Positions 1 through 8,212 of a stretch of DNA of 64,000 bases are shown here, in pieces (position 1 is the stretch's first letter; every line of letters begins with the position of its first letter). A program made the translations under genes and the position numbers. The notes below the pieces were generated by a model that did not search any database, was not told the DNA's origin, and saw only the letters and a program-made list of their open reading frames with translations. The DNA comes from an uncultured Propionibacteriaceae bacterium. Lineage in GTDB: Bacteria > Actinomycetota > Actinomycetes > Propionibacteriales > Propionibacteriaceae. The stretch lies in contig CAMDZW010000018.1 in NCBI GenBank assembly GCA_945911015.1, positions 1 through 64,000 of the forward strand, given 5' to 3'.

Positions 1-1
1 T

Positions 2-46
2 GAAGTGATGCGTGGTCTGTTCGGTACGGGACGGCGCAAGCGCTGA
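2..46 (+). CDS. C-terminal end of an upstream gene (partial)
   Basis: An open frame entering from the left edge ends in TGA at 44-46 and encodes EVMRGLFGTGRRKR. Such a basic, FGTGRR-type tail resembles the end of DUF853/HerA-like ATPases, but 14 residues are too few for a firm assignment. What is seen is only the tail and stop; the family is a guess. Confidence 0.4.
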   Translation, partial: EVMRGLFGTGRRKR

Positions 47-77
47 ACCCATCCCGTACGACACCGGCCGCGGAGGG

Positions 78-96
78 TAAGGCAAGCCTTGCTAGG
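78..96 (+). promoter_or_regulatory. Candidate DtxR/IdeR-type iron box
   Basis: The 19-mer TAAGGCAAGCCTTGCTAGG has the AGGCAAGCCT core of actinobacterial DtxR/IdeR/DmdR operators and ends 9 bases before the start codon of the iron-siderophore binding protein. It matches the TTAGGTTAGSCTAACCTAA consensus at about half the positions, mainly in the core. Repression under iron sufficiency is inferred. Confidence 0.55.
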
Positions 97-105
97 GTTC
101 TGATC

Positions 106-1083
106 ATGCCAATCGCCCCCACCCTCCGCCGTCGGACGCTGCTCACCGGGGTGGCGGCCACCGCCGTCGGTGCCGTTGCTCTCGCGTCCTGTTCGTCACC
201 GACCGAGGACGGGGATCCGTCGGAGCGTCGGACGGTCGACCATCCACTCGGGACCTCCGACATCCCGGTGAACCCCCAGCGGATCGTCTGCCTCGACGCC
301 GGGGTGTCGTTGCAAACCGCGCTGGAGATTGGTGCCCCGGTGGTGGCGGGGGAGACCTTGGCCGGGGACATCGCGGTCCCGACCTACCTCCCCGAGCCGC
401 CGGAAGAGTTCACCGCACTCGGTTTCAACGAACAGAACCCCGAGCAGATCGCCGCGCTCGACCCGGACCTGATCATCGGCAGCCGAGTCCGCGTGGAGGA
501 GCTCTACGACCAGCTCGCGGCAGTCGCCCCGACCGTTGCCGTGCTGAACTCGGCCGATGGCGTGACCTGGAAGGAATCGGCAGCCACCGTGGGCGACCTG
601 GTCGGCGCCGGTGATCGCGTGCAGGAGCGGATCGCGGAGTTCGATGCTGCCGCCACGGCGTTCACCGAGAAGCATGCCGCACTCCTGGAGTCCAACCGCA
701 TCGCCTTGATCCGCTTCACCGACGAGGTCCGGATCGTCACCGGAGCGGTCTTCCCCTCCAACCTTCTCGAACTGTTGGGGGTGCAGCGACCCGAGTCCAA
801 CACCCCACCCGACGACACCACGACCTACATCTCGCTCAGTCAGGAAGAGGTGGGTCGCATCGGCGACGCCGACATCATCCTCCACTTCAGCGGCGGTGGC
901 GGATTCACCCGCCAAGCCGGCGCCGGTGATGATGTGACCGGCGGTCCACTGTGGCAACGGCTCGATGCGGTGAGCTCGGGACATGCCTACGAGTTGGACG
1001 CGGTCACCTGGTGGGACGGCAACTCGGTTGCGGCCGGTCTGGCCGGGATCGCCGAGCTCGACGAGATCTTTGGTGCGCTCTGA
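106..1083 (+). CDS. Iron-siderophore ABC transporter substrate-binding lipoprotein
   Basis: 325 residues. The N-terminus has a twin-arginine-like RRR, a hydrophobic stretch and a lipobox ending ALASC near residue 29, so the protein is exported and lipid-anchored. The body follows the FecB/FepB/BtuF periplasmic-binding pattern: PQRIVCLDAG early, EQIAALDPDLIIGS in the first lobe, and a C-terminal lobe ending in a TWWDGNSVAAGLAGI segment. It should capture ferric siderophores for an ABC permease that is not present here. The ATG follows a weak AGGG at 94-97 and sits just after a DtxR-like box, which fits iron regulation. The FhuF-like gene at 7286 could act on iron delivered by this route. The specific siderophore cannot be told. 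Confidence 0.85.
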   Translation: MPIAPTLRRRTLLTGVAATAVGAVALASCSSPTEDGDPSERRTVDHPLGTSDIPVNPQRIVCLDAGVSLQTALEIGAPVVAGETLAGDIAVPTYLPEPPEEFTALGFNEQNPEQIAALDPDLIIGSRVRVEELYDQLAAVAPTVAVLNSADGVTWKESAATVGDLVGAGDRVQERIAEFDAAATAFTEKHAALLESNRIALIRFTDEVRIVTGAVFPSNLLELLGVQRPESNTPPDDTTTYISLSQEEVGRIGDADIILHFSGGGGFTRQAGAGDDVTGGPLWQRLDAVSSGHAYELDAVTWWDGNSVAAGLAGIAELDEIFGAL

Positions 1084-1167
1084 GCGACGGCTGCTGCGGT
1101 GATCCGGTCGGCGTAGGGTGCGGGTGTACCGGCGGCTGCGCCGGACTCGTGGAAGGAATGCATCGAG

Positions 1168-2250
1168 ATGCCGTCTGCGACCGCAGAGCCGCCGCCCGGG
1201 ACACGTACCCGCCGTACGACTCAGCGTGACCTCGCCCAGCTGGCCGGTGTCGGCCAGTCAACGGTGTCGGCTGTCCTGGCCGGCCGGGCACGGCAGGCAG
1301 GGATCTCCGACGAGACCGCCGAACGGGTGCTGGCCCTGGCCCGGGACCACGGCTACCGACATGATCCGGCAGCGCGACGGCTGAAGGGCAAACAGGCCAA
1401 GGTGATCGGCGCCCACAGCAGCGGCCACGTGTTTCCGCTGGCGCCGCGCAACTACAACTTCGAATATCTGGTCGGGATCGGGCTGGAGGCGGAGGCCGCG
1501 GGATACGACCTGATGCTGCTCACCTCCGCCAGTCGGGCCGCCCGCCGTCCCAGCGTCTACTCCCCGGAGGGAAACCGGCTCGCCGTCGCTGATGGTGCGG
1601 TCATCTTCGGTTTCCGGGACGACCACGACGAACTGGCTCGGCTGACCGCCGAGGGATACCCCTTCGTACGGATCGCCGAACGGGCGGTGCCCGGGATCGA
1701 CATCGCCTGGGTGGACGCCGACTTCGCGGGCGCGACCGAGAAACTGACGGTGCAACTGCACGGGGCCGGCTATCAACGGCTCCTCTATGTCGGTGAACAG
1801 GCAGCTTCCGAGCCTCGCCGCGCCCGCCAGACCGGATACCGTCGCGCGGTCAACCAGCTGGGACTGTCCTCGTCACGGCTGGTCCTGGTGGACCGGCAGC
1901 AGGTTGGCGACCCCGCCTGGCTGGTGGAGCATCTGCGTGGTGGGGTTGATGTCTTCCTCGCTGAGGACCACCTGATGGCCGACAACTTGATGCAGGCCGG
2001 CCATGTTGCCGGTCTGCGGATCAATGTCGACTATGCGATGGCTGTGCTCCAGGCTCCGTTCCAGGCCCCGTACGACGGCACATTCTGTGCCTTCCTGCTG
2101 GAGCCGAGGGCCGACATCGGTCGGCGCGCCGCCCGCTTGCTGATCGAACTCCTGGAGGGGCGGGAGCCGGACCGCCGCCAGATCCGGCTGCCCTGTGAGC
2201 CCGCAGTGACCATGACCCCCGATCTCGACCCGGATCGCCAGACACGCTGA
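1168..2250 (+). CDS. LacI-family transcriptional regulator
   Basis: 360 residues with an N-terminal helix-turn-helix (TQRDLAQLAGVGQSTVSAVL, about residues 17-36), the conserved LacI hinge-helix region (DPAARRLKGKQ), and a periplasmic-binding-protein-like effector domain. ATG at 1168 is preceded by GGAAGGA with good spacing. It is convergent with the binding-protein/DUF4838 operon and shares a terminator with it. A LacI-type palindrome with central CG at 7214-7229, upstream of that operon, is its likely target. The effector is presumably a sugar or oligosaccharide brought in by the neighbouring transporter; the ligand is unknown. Confidence 0.88.
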   Translation: MPSATAEPPPGTRTRRTTQRDLAQLAGVGQSTVSAVLAGRARQAGISDETAERVLALARDHGYRHDPAARRLKGKQAKVIGAHSSGHVFPLAPRNYNFEYLVGIGLEAEAAGYDLMLLTSASRAARRPSVYSPEGNRLAVADGAVIFGFRDDHDELARLTAEGYPFVRIAERAVPGIDIAWVDADFAGATEKLTVQLHGAGYQRLLYVGEQAASEPRRARQTGYRRAVNQLGLSSSRLVLVDRQQVGDPAWLVEHLRGGVDVFLAEDHLMADNLMQAGHVAGLRINVDYAMAVLQAPFQAPYDGTFCAFLLEPRADIGRRAARLLIELLEGREPDRRQIRLPCEPAVTMTPDLDPDRQTR

Positions 2251-2263
2251 CTGGCGATCCGGG
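2229..2263. terminator. Bidirectional terminator between LacI gene and DUF4838 operon
   Basis: A perfect 13-bp inverted repeat, CCCGGATCGCCAG / CTGGCGATCCGGG, with a 9-base loop that contains the LacI stop codon. It lies between two converging genes, so it can serve both strands. There is no T-run, as is common in high-GC actinobacteria. Confidence 0.75.
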
Positions 2264-2273
2264 GTGGGGAAGT

Positions 2274-5200
2274 TCAGCTGCTGGTGGTGAACACCTGCGC
2301 CTCGTCGAGAATCAACCGGCTGCTGTCGTCATGGTTCAGCAGAGAGGCCACCACACGGATGCGGGCCACCGGGGTGTCGTCGACCGTCCGCGGCACGTCC
2401 TCCATGATCGCCAGCCAGGCCCAGTCCGTGCCCCCGTCGCGGGCGAACCGCAACGGCTGTTGGCTCTGTCGTAACAGGGCGCCACTGTCCGATCGGTACT
2501 CGACCTTGAACGAGACCAGCCCCGCGCTCTGAGGGTCGATCGGTTCGTCACCGGGGACCAGACGGAACCAGATCCGTCCCGCCAGCAGCCCACCACCGGC
2601 GGGGGCCTGCTGGATGATCGAGTTCTCCTGGGCCGAGGACGTGCCCGGTTCGCTCCACAGTTCGAGACCGGTGGATCCGTCGAGTCCGGCACCGGCCACG
2701 GGCCGAGCATTGTTCTTCACCGTCCACGGTGGGAAGCCACCGGCATCGCCGGACTCGAAGTCACCGTTGACCAGGACCGAGGGACGGGTCTGGTCGACGA
2801 TCTCCAGCAGGAGCTGGCAGAAGCGGCCGGCGGGTGTGGTCGGCGAGGTGGTGGCCAGGTCCTCGACCGCGACACGGACAGCATTGCCGTCAGCCCCGAC
2901 GATCCAGTCGTGCAGGTGGAAGAAGGTCTCACCGTTGTAGCCAGTCCAGAAGTGGCTGGTGTCGTGGTTGTACTGGCGGCGGGTCACCGGGTCGAGCTCG
3001 TCCTCGGCGGCCAGGGCGCGCCGTTGGGTGGCGGCCTCGACAGCCTCGGCCAGGTCGACCTCGAGCCCAGACACCATGGACAGGGCCGCCGTCTCGTCGG
3101 TGGGCGCAGCGACCGGGTGCGGATAGCTGCGGACCGACCGTTCGACGTACTCGTGTCGACGGCGGATCAGGTCGATCCGTGCGCGCTGGGCATCGGTGGT
3201 GGCCGCATCGCGGGCCCGGTCGAGCAGTTCACCGGCGCCGACGACATCGGCATGGTCGAGCACGTCGAGGTAGGTGCACAACGGGAAGTACACGTAGGTG
3301 CGGAACCGGCTGTACGCCCAGAAGGGGGTCTGGACCACGCTGTCGGTCCAGAAGTCGTCCCAGAAGGCGAAGTAGGCCGCCAAGTCGCTGGCGCCTGGGC
3401 CGGCGACCGCCTCGTACCATTCAGCGATCAGGTCATCGGGGTCGGCCTCGATGTTCCACAACAGCTTGGCCAACATCCAGGTCTTGGGACCTTCACCGAT
3501 CAGGTCGGGGTACATGTCGGCGTACTGGAACTCCACACCGTTGGCCGCACCCCAGGCATAGGCCTCGGCCAGGGCAGCGAGATAGGGCCGGGGCACCACA
3601 TACCGGGTGCCGGAGGAGTAGTCGTACCACGCAGTCCGCCGTGCCCGCCCCTGCCAGGAGGTGAACCGCGATTTGATCCGGGTCCGCGCCACGGGATCGA
3701 CCCACGCCCCGCTGTCGACCGTGACCATCGGCACGATCTGGGGATGCAGGTCGAACGACGGCGGGTCAGCCACATAGGTGTAGGCCAGCACCGGGAAGGT
3801 CTTCGCCGCCAGATCGGGGTTGCGGTCGATCACGCCGGTCACGACCTGATTGACCCAGCGGTAGTAGGACTCCGAAGCAGAGGCGTAGCCCTCCGAATTG
3901 ATGATCGAGGTGTCGAGATCGGTGTCAGAGAAGGAATTTCCGCCGTCGTTGATCGCCAACGAGAAGATGTCCAGCTCGGGATTGTCCGCGAAGTGGGCCA
4001 GAACGTGGTCGATGGCCACCTCGGCGGTGGCGTCGAGATCGAACCGAGGCTGCCAGCCGGACGTTGCGGTGAGGGCGGGCAGTACCGTCTGGCCGTCACG
4101 GATCGGGTAGTACTCCGGATGGTAGGTCGGCAGATCCGGATCGGCATAGGTGCGCGGCGGGAAGATCCGCGACATGTTGTGGTTCGACCGGTAGGTCAGG
4201 GTGGAGTGCGTACGGTTCGTGGTCGCCCACATCACCCGGGCGTCGTCGGTGGTCCACTCCGGGGCAAGCGGTGAGACGTTGGAGACCTGGGCGCCGAGGA
4301 ACAACGGGGAGAAGGATCGGCTTGCGAAGCTTGGCCCGTCCACCACCACCAATGACTGATCGCGTCCGGGACGGCGGGGCTGGACCCGCGACGCGGGCGG
4401 GACGGGCAGGCGTCGCCGGGCGTCCGGTACGGACAGGCGAGACAGTTCGGGGATGTCGGTGCCGTCGGGGCCGGGCATGAGCCAGCGCACTCCCGCGTGG
4501 CGCTCGAGGAACTCGTACACGCCGTACCGGGTGCCCCAGTCGGTGCGTCCGAGGATCATCAGGTCGCCGTCGTGTGCTGCGATGACGTAGCCGTCGGGGT
4601 CGAGGTCGGCGACCGCCTCGGTCACCGTAGCCGGGGGATTGGGCCCACCCCAGCCCAGATAGATCCGCCCACTCGGCAGATCGGGATCATCGGCCTCGGC
4701 GGGGGAGACGACGGCGAGTCGCGCTCCGGTGCCGGTCTCGACCGTGTCGGCCAGGACCTGTGTGGCGTGGGCCAGTTGGCTTTCGCCGTGGTCGGTGGGG
4801 ACCAACCGGATCGCATCGGCACGTGCTCCCGACTCTCGGTTGCCCAGGACCACGGTCGTCGGTCCGGCCGGCAACCGATGAACCTCGGGTCGGAAGGTCG
4901 GCGATCCCTGGTTGCCTGAGCCGACCTCGAACCAGGTCCAGTCGGTGGTCAACTTGGTCGTGATCCACTCGAACGGTGGACCTCCTGCCACTGTCACGGT
5001 GAAGGAGTCCGAGGCATAGCTGGGTCCCCACATCCTCACCCACAGGGTGAATTCCCCTGCGGTCGGAAGATCCACGGTGACCTCGACGCTGCCGTGGCCG
5101 TTGTTGCCGGCCGGGGCATCCACATAGGCCCCGCCTGAGGCCGATGGGTCCTCCACGACCCGCATCGGCGCGGTGACCACGCCATCTTCGACCTCGACCT

Positions 5201-5393
5201 CGAAGCCGTCCCCGAACGCCGGCTCCTCACGCGGCACGATGACGCAACGGGCTTGGCCGTCGACGACCAGGTCGAGATTGTCGGCATGTGCTCGTGCCAA
5301 CGGCAGGGCTGCTGCTGCTCCGCCGAGGGCCGATCCGATCAGGACAGATCGTCGTGAGATCCGCAGCCCCGATGCTGTCGGTGTGGTGTCCAT
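2274..5393 (-). CDS. Secreted DUF4838-containing glycoside-hydrolase-like protein
   Basis: 1039 residues from the ATG at 5393, which has an AGGAAAGG ribosome site; a longer upstream reading overlaps the preceding gene and is unlikely. The N-terminus carries a Tat signal (SRRSVLIGSALGGAAA, ending near ARAHA). A beta-sandwich-like region (about residues 45-190) is followed by an alpha-glucuronidase N-domain-like section (DPDGYVIA..., GTRYGVYEFLERHAGVRW, about 270-320), then the DUF4838 core and a C-terminal carbohydrate-binding-like sandwich. Relatives act on or near complex polysaccharides, but no catalytic activity has been assigned from sequence here. It lies 23 bases downstream of a sugar-binding lipoprotein, so the two form an operon. 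Substrate unknown; a uronic-acid-containing or host-type glycan is possible. Confidence 0.75.
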   Translation of the reverse strand: MDTTPTASGLRISRRSVLIGSALGGAAAALPLARAHADNLDLVVDGQARCVIVPREEPAFGDGFEVEVEDGVVTAPMRVVEDPSASGGAYVDAPAGNNGHGSVEVTVDLPTAGEFTLWVRMWGPSYASDSFTVTVAGGPPFEWITTKLTTDWTWFEVGSGNQGSPTFRPEVHRLPAGPTTVVLGNRESGARADAIRLVPTDHGESQLAHATQVLADTVETGTGARLAVVSPAEADDPDLPSGRIYLGWGGPNPPATVTEAVADLDPDGYVIAAHDGDLMILGRTDWGTRYGVYEFLERHAGVRWLMPGPDGTDIPELSRLSVPDARRRLPVPPASRVQPRRPGRDQSLVVVDGPSFASRSFSPLFLGAQVSNVSPLAPEWTTDDARVMWATTNRTHSTLTYRSNHNMSRIFPPRTYADPDLPTYHPEYYPIRDGQTVLPALTATSGWQPRFDLDATAEVAIDHVLAHFADNPELDIFSLAINDGGNSFSDTDLDTSIINSEGYASASESYYRWVNQVVTGVIDRNPDLAAKTFPVLAYTYVADPPSFDLHPQIVPMVTVDSGAWVDPVARTRIKSRFTSWQGRARRTAWYDYSSGTRYVVPRPYLAALAEAYAWGAANGVEFQYADMYPDLIGEGPKTWMLAKLLWNIEADPDDLIAEWYEAVAGPGASDLAAYFAFWDDFWTDSVVQTPFWAYSRFRTYVYFPLCTYLDVLDHADVVGAGELLDRARDAATTDAQRARIDLIRRRHEYVERSVRSYPHPVAAPTDETAALSMVSGLEVDLAEAVEAATQRRALAAEDELDPVTRRQYNHDTSHFWTGYNGETFFHLHDWIVGADGNAVRVAVEDLATTSPTTPAGRFCQLLLEIVDQTRPSVLVNGDFESGDAGGFPPWTVKNNARPVAGAGLDGSTGLELWSEPGTSSAQENSIIQQAPAGGGLLAGRIWFRLVPGDEPIDPQSAGLVSFKVEYRSDSGALLRQSQQPLRFARDGGTDWAWLAIMEDVPRTVDDTPVARIRVVASLLNHDDSSRLILDEAQVFTTSS

Positions 5394-5416
5394 GTGGTGT
5401 CCCTTTCCTGTGGTGG

Positions 5417-7048
5417 TCAGCTGGCCGCGGCGGCCTGCTGATACTCCTCGGCCATGGCCTGGCCGACGTCCTTGGTCCAGGCCTGGGCGAACTCCTGCCA
5501 CGCCGAGACCGGTCGTTCGCCGAGCAGGATGCTGCGTTCGGTGTCGTTGCGACGCTTGGTCCAGGTCGCCGCCTTGCCCAGAGCAGTGGCCGAGTAGAGC
5601 CCGACCGAAGCATCACGGCGCCCCTCGGGCAGGACCGTTGAGAGGTAGTCGTGCTGTCGCTGCACCAGATCCGGATTGCCCGGCGCATAGAGCACGTTCT
5701 GGGCGCCTCCTCCGGCGTACGGCCAGCCGACCAAGATCTGGTCGCTGCCGCCCTCGACGAAGGAGGGTTCTCCTTCGTCCAGGGTGTAGGTCTCTCCCTC
5801 GAGGCCGTACGCGATGTCAAGGTACTGGCTGGTGCCGAACGGTGAGGCGATGTAGTCGAGGATGCGCAGGATCTCCTCGACCCGTTCGGGTGAATCCTGC
5901 TGGCGGATGGCGACGTAGCCGTAGTACCCGGCGAGGCTGGTGTAGATGCGGGTGTTGCCGCCGCCATCCCACTGCGGCAGTCGGACATGGCCCATGTCGA
6001 ACTCAGGATTCGACCGGGCGTAGTTGCCCCACGACGGGAACGTCTGGACCAGCAGGGGAGTCGTGCCGGCTCGGAACCAGGTGTTGTTCGAGCCAGGGTC
6101 GGCGAAGGACTGGGGATGGGTGTAACCAGCCTGGACGATCTTGGCCGCCTGATCGAGTGCCTCGACGGTCTCGGGGGCGTTGATCTCGTGGGAGAACGTC
6201 CCGTCGTCGTCCTGATGCCAGATGTTGGGCGCCCCATACATCTCCCGTACGACGCGGAGCAGCCAGCCGGCGGGATCGCCGCCGAGCGCAAAGGTGTTGG
6301 CTGATGGGTCGGTCAGCTCAGCGAGCAGCGCAACGAAGTCCTCGCCGTCGGAGATCGTCGGATTGGTGTCGATCCCCTTCTGGACGAGCAGGTCACCGCG
6401 GGTCATCAGGATGCGTCCGGCCGGAGGGCGGGGCTGCGGCACCCCCCAGATTCGCCCGTTCAGGGAGGACACAGCCCAGTTGTCTGCAGTGAAGCTGGCC
6501 AGGGCCGGGTACCGGGTGACCGCGTCCCCGGAGAGGAAGTCGCTGAGATCGGTGAAGTTTGACTCAAGGATCTCGGGCAGCCGGGGTACCGGCTCGATCT
6601 GCACCAGGTCGGGGAGGTCGCGGCCAGCGATCGTGACCTGGAATTTGGCGGTGTACTCAGTGCTCACCACAGTCGCGGCCTGGAGCTGGTTGCCAGCCTG
6701 CTCGCGGAACCGTTGGTAGATCGGGCTCGAGTCCGGTGCTGTGGTGGGTGCGCCGCCCTGGAGCAGCGCGGTCACCGGGTCGGTCGTCGGCAGCGGGAAC
6801 CCGTCCCGGTCGATCGGCGGCCGTGGGTGGTTGAAGAAGCCTGCGGTGACGCCGTCGTCGCTGGCCGGCAGGTCCGGCGTCAACCCTGGGAAGGGCACGT
6901 ACGACGGCAACGCTGCCGAACCGGCTGATGGTGGGCCTGCCGGCTCCGGGGTGTCGCCGTCGCGGGCACACGAAGCGAGCAGCGCAGAGCCGGCGGCTCC
7001 GCCGAGGCCGGCCAGGACGGTGCGGCGAGGGAGCTGGGTGAAAGACAT
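5417..7048 (-). CDS. Large carbohydrate ABC transporter substrate-binding lipoprotein (SBP1)
   Basis: 543 residues. The true start is the ATG at 7048 with AAGGGG upstream; the frame stays open further upstream but without a ribosome site. RRTVLAGLGG followed by a LLASC lipobox gives a lipid-anchored export signal. The roughly 540-residue length and a C-terminus rich in Trp/Tyr (YGYVAIRQQD, QRQHDYLSTVLP) match the LplA/YtcQ branch of CUT1 binding proteins. It is clearly paralogous to the protein at 11201-12850: PFPGLTPDLPASDDGV aligns with PFTGADPDFPAGENGV, and both have LVQRQH. No permease is adjacent, so it may use the permease pair at 21276-23173. It probably delivers an oligosaccharide connected with the DUF4838 protein encoded next in the operon. 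Confidence 0.87.
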   Translation of the reverse strand: MSFTQLPRRTVLAGLGGAAGSALLASCARDGDTPEPAGPPSAGSAALPSYVPFPGLTPDLPASDDGVTAGFFNHPRPPIDRDGFPLPTTDPVTALLQGGAPTTAPDSSPIYQRFREQAGNQLQAATVVSTEYTAKFQVTIAGRDLPDLVQIEPVPRLPEILESNFTDLSDFLSGDAVTRYPALASFTADNWAVSSLNGRIWGVPQPRPPAGRILMTRGDLLVQKGIDTNPTISDGEDFVALLAELTDPSANTFALGGDPAGWLLRVVREMYGAPNIWHQDDDGTFSHEINAPETVEALDQAAKIVQAGYTHPQSFADPGSNNTWFRAGTTPLLVQTFPSWGNYARSNPEFDMGHVRLPQWDGGGNTRIYTSLAGYYGYVAIRQQDSPERVEEILRILDYIASPFGTSQYLDIAYGLEGETYTLDEGEPSFVEGGSDQILVGWPYAGGGAQNVLYAPGNPDLVQRQHDYLSTVLPEGRRDASVGLYSATALGKAATWTKRRNDTERSILLGERPVSAWQEFAQAWTKDVGQAMAEEYQQAAAAS

Positions 7049-7213
7049 GGGTCCCCTTGGTGTGGGTGGTCGGTCAGGTGGAGGTGTGATGGACCGTCGG
7101 GGCATGCGGGCAGGACAGTGTCTGGTGGTCTCGGGCGTGATGATGGTGCGTGGGACCCTCCAAGGCCGCGGCAACCCGTTGCCGCAATGCCTTGCAGTGA
7201 TGCGGGCGACACT

Positions 7214-7229
7214 ACAGATACGTATCTGT
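7214..7229. promoter_or_regulatory. Palindromic operator candidate (LacI-type, central CG)
   Basis: ACAGATACGTATCTGT is a perfect 16-bp palindrome centred on CG, the usual symmetry of LacI-family operators. It lies between the divergent binding-protein operon (start 7048) and the FhuF-like gene (start 7286), in the presumed promoter area. Assignment to the LacI regulator at 1168-2250 is inferred from proximity and symmetry. Confidence 0.6.
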
Positions 7230-7285
7230 TCCGTCAAGGGATCAATCCACGTGGACCCCCGGGCAGGCTCGGTACCCTCGGACCC

Positions 7286-8098
7286 GTGAGCGACCCCCCT
7301 ATCGACGACCCCCGTACTGGCCCCGGTGCCGGGCTGCTGCGAACCGTCGAACTCTGTGCTCCCTTGGGCTTCGCGCCGCTGCCGGAAGTGGTTGACGACG
7401 CCGCCGGTTGGCGCCCGATGAGTGAGCTCGACCTCGACGCGGGATCAGGTGACGCATTCTCGGTGGCGGCCGCCGTTGCCGCTGAGCTGACCGACTGCCC
7501 AGCTGGCCCCCACGCCGTACACGCCCTGCGGTCCCTGGTCCGAGAGGTGTTGTGGTCCCAGTCGGCCACCGTCTTGCTCACCGGGGTCGGCCTCGCGGTC
7601 ACCGCTGAAGGCTGGCTTCTGTCTGGAGTCGGTGACGGTCCCGGGTCGATCCGCCATGGTGTGCCGCGGAGGGCCGTCGGGCCGGTCCCGGCGCAGGAGG
7701 CCGCCCACACGGTGGTCGCTGTGGTGACCCCGCTGGTGGAGGCGATCCGCGCACACACCCAGGTCGGTCGCCGCACCCTGTGGAGCTATGTGTTGGACAC
7801 CTCGACCATGGCGATGCTCGTCCTTGCCCGGCAGCTCGGCCGGGACCGGCGCGCCGACTGGGAAACGGCCGAGGCCTGGCAGGAGCTGCTCGTGGCCGCT
7901 GGGGTGCCGTCGTTGTCGAGTCCCCGCCTGGCCGCTTATGGCCCACACGACCATGACCTGTGGGGCGTACGGGGGGCGTGCTGCCTGGACTTCAAGGATC
8001 CCCACCACGGCTACTGCCTGACCTGCCCGATCCTGGACCACGACACCAGGGCCGCGCGCTGGACGGACAGTCCTCTGGCGACACCGCCGGGCCAGTGA
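7286..8098 (+). CDS. FhuF-like ferric iron reductase, [2Fe-2S] protein
   Basis: About 270 residues from a GTG at 7286; the ribosome site is weak, so the start is uncertain. The C-terminus shows CCLDFKDPHHGYCLTC, i.e. C-C-x10-C-x2-C (about residues 232-247), the cysteine signature that holds the 2Fe-2S cluster in FhuF. The rest (VGLAVTAEGWLLSG, VARRTLWSYV-like helices) fits the FhuF/siderophore-reductase fold. Its role would be cytoplasmic reduction of ferric iron from imported ferrisiderophores. It diverges from the sugar-binding-protein operon; the functional partner is more likely the iron-binding lipoprotein at the left end of the window. Confidence 0.8.
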   Translation: MSDPPIDDPRTGPGAGLLRTVELCAPLGFAPLPEVVDDAAGWRPMSELDLDAGSGDAFSVAAAVAAELTDCPAGPHAVHALRSLVREVLWSQSATVLLTGVGLAVTAEGWLLSGVGDGPGSIRHGVPRRAVGPVPAQEAAHTVVAVVTPLVEAIRAHTQVGRRTLWSYVLDTSTMAMLVLARQLGRDRRADWETAEAWQELLVAAGVPSLSSPRLAAYGPHDHDLWGVRGACCLDFKDPHHGYCLTCPILDHDTRAARWTDSPLATPPGQ

Positions 8099-8212
8099 GC
8101 GCACCGCCACCACGTGGGCCACGTCTCACCGGCGCCGTCCGGTGCCTTCGGTCCGGCCGCGGATGGGACGATGGTGCCCGTACGTGCTGAGTGATCTGAC
8201 GAAGGAGGGACG

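Noticed and set aside
2910..4274. Long plus-strand open frame opposite the DUF4838 gene
   Set aside because: Shadow of a high-GC gene in the opposite strand; no ribosome site and no recognisable family, while the minus strand reads as a signal peptide plus known domains.
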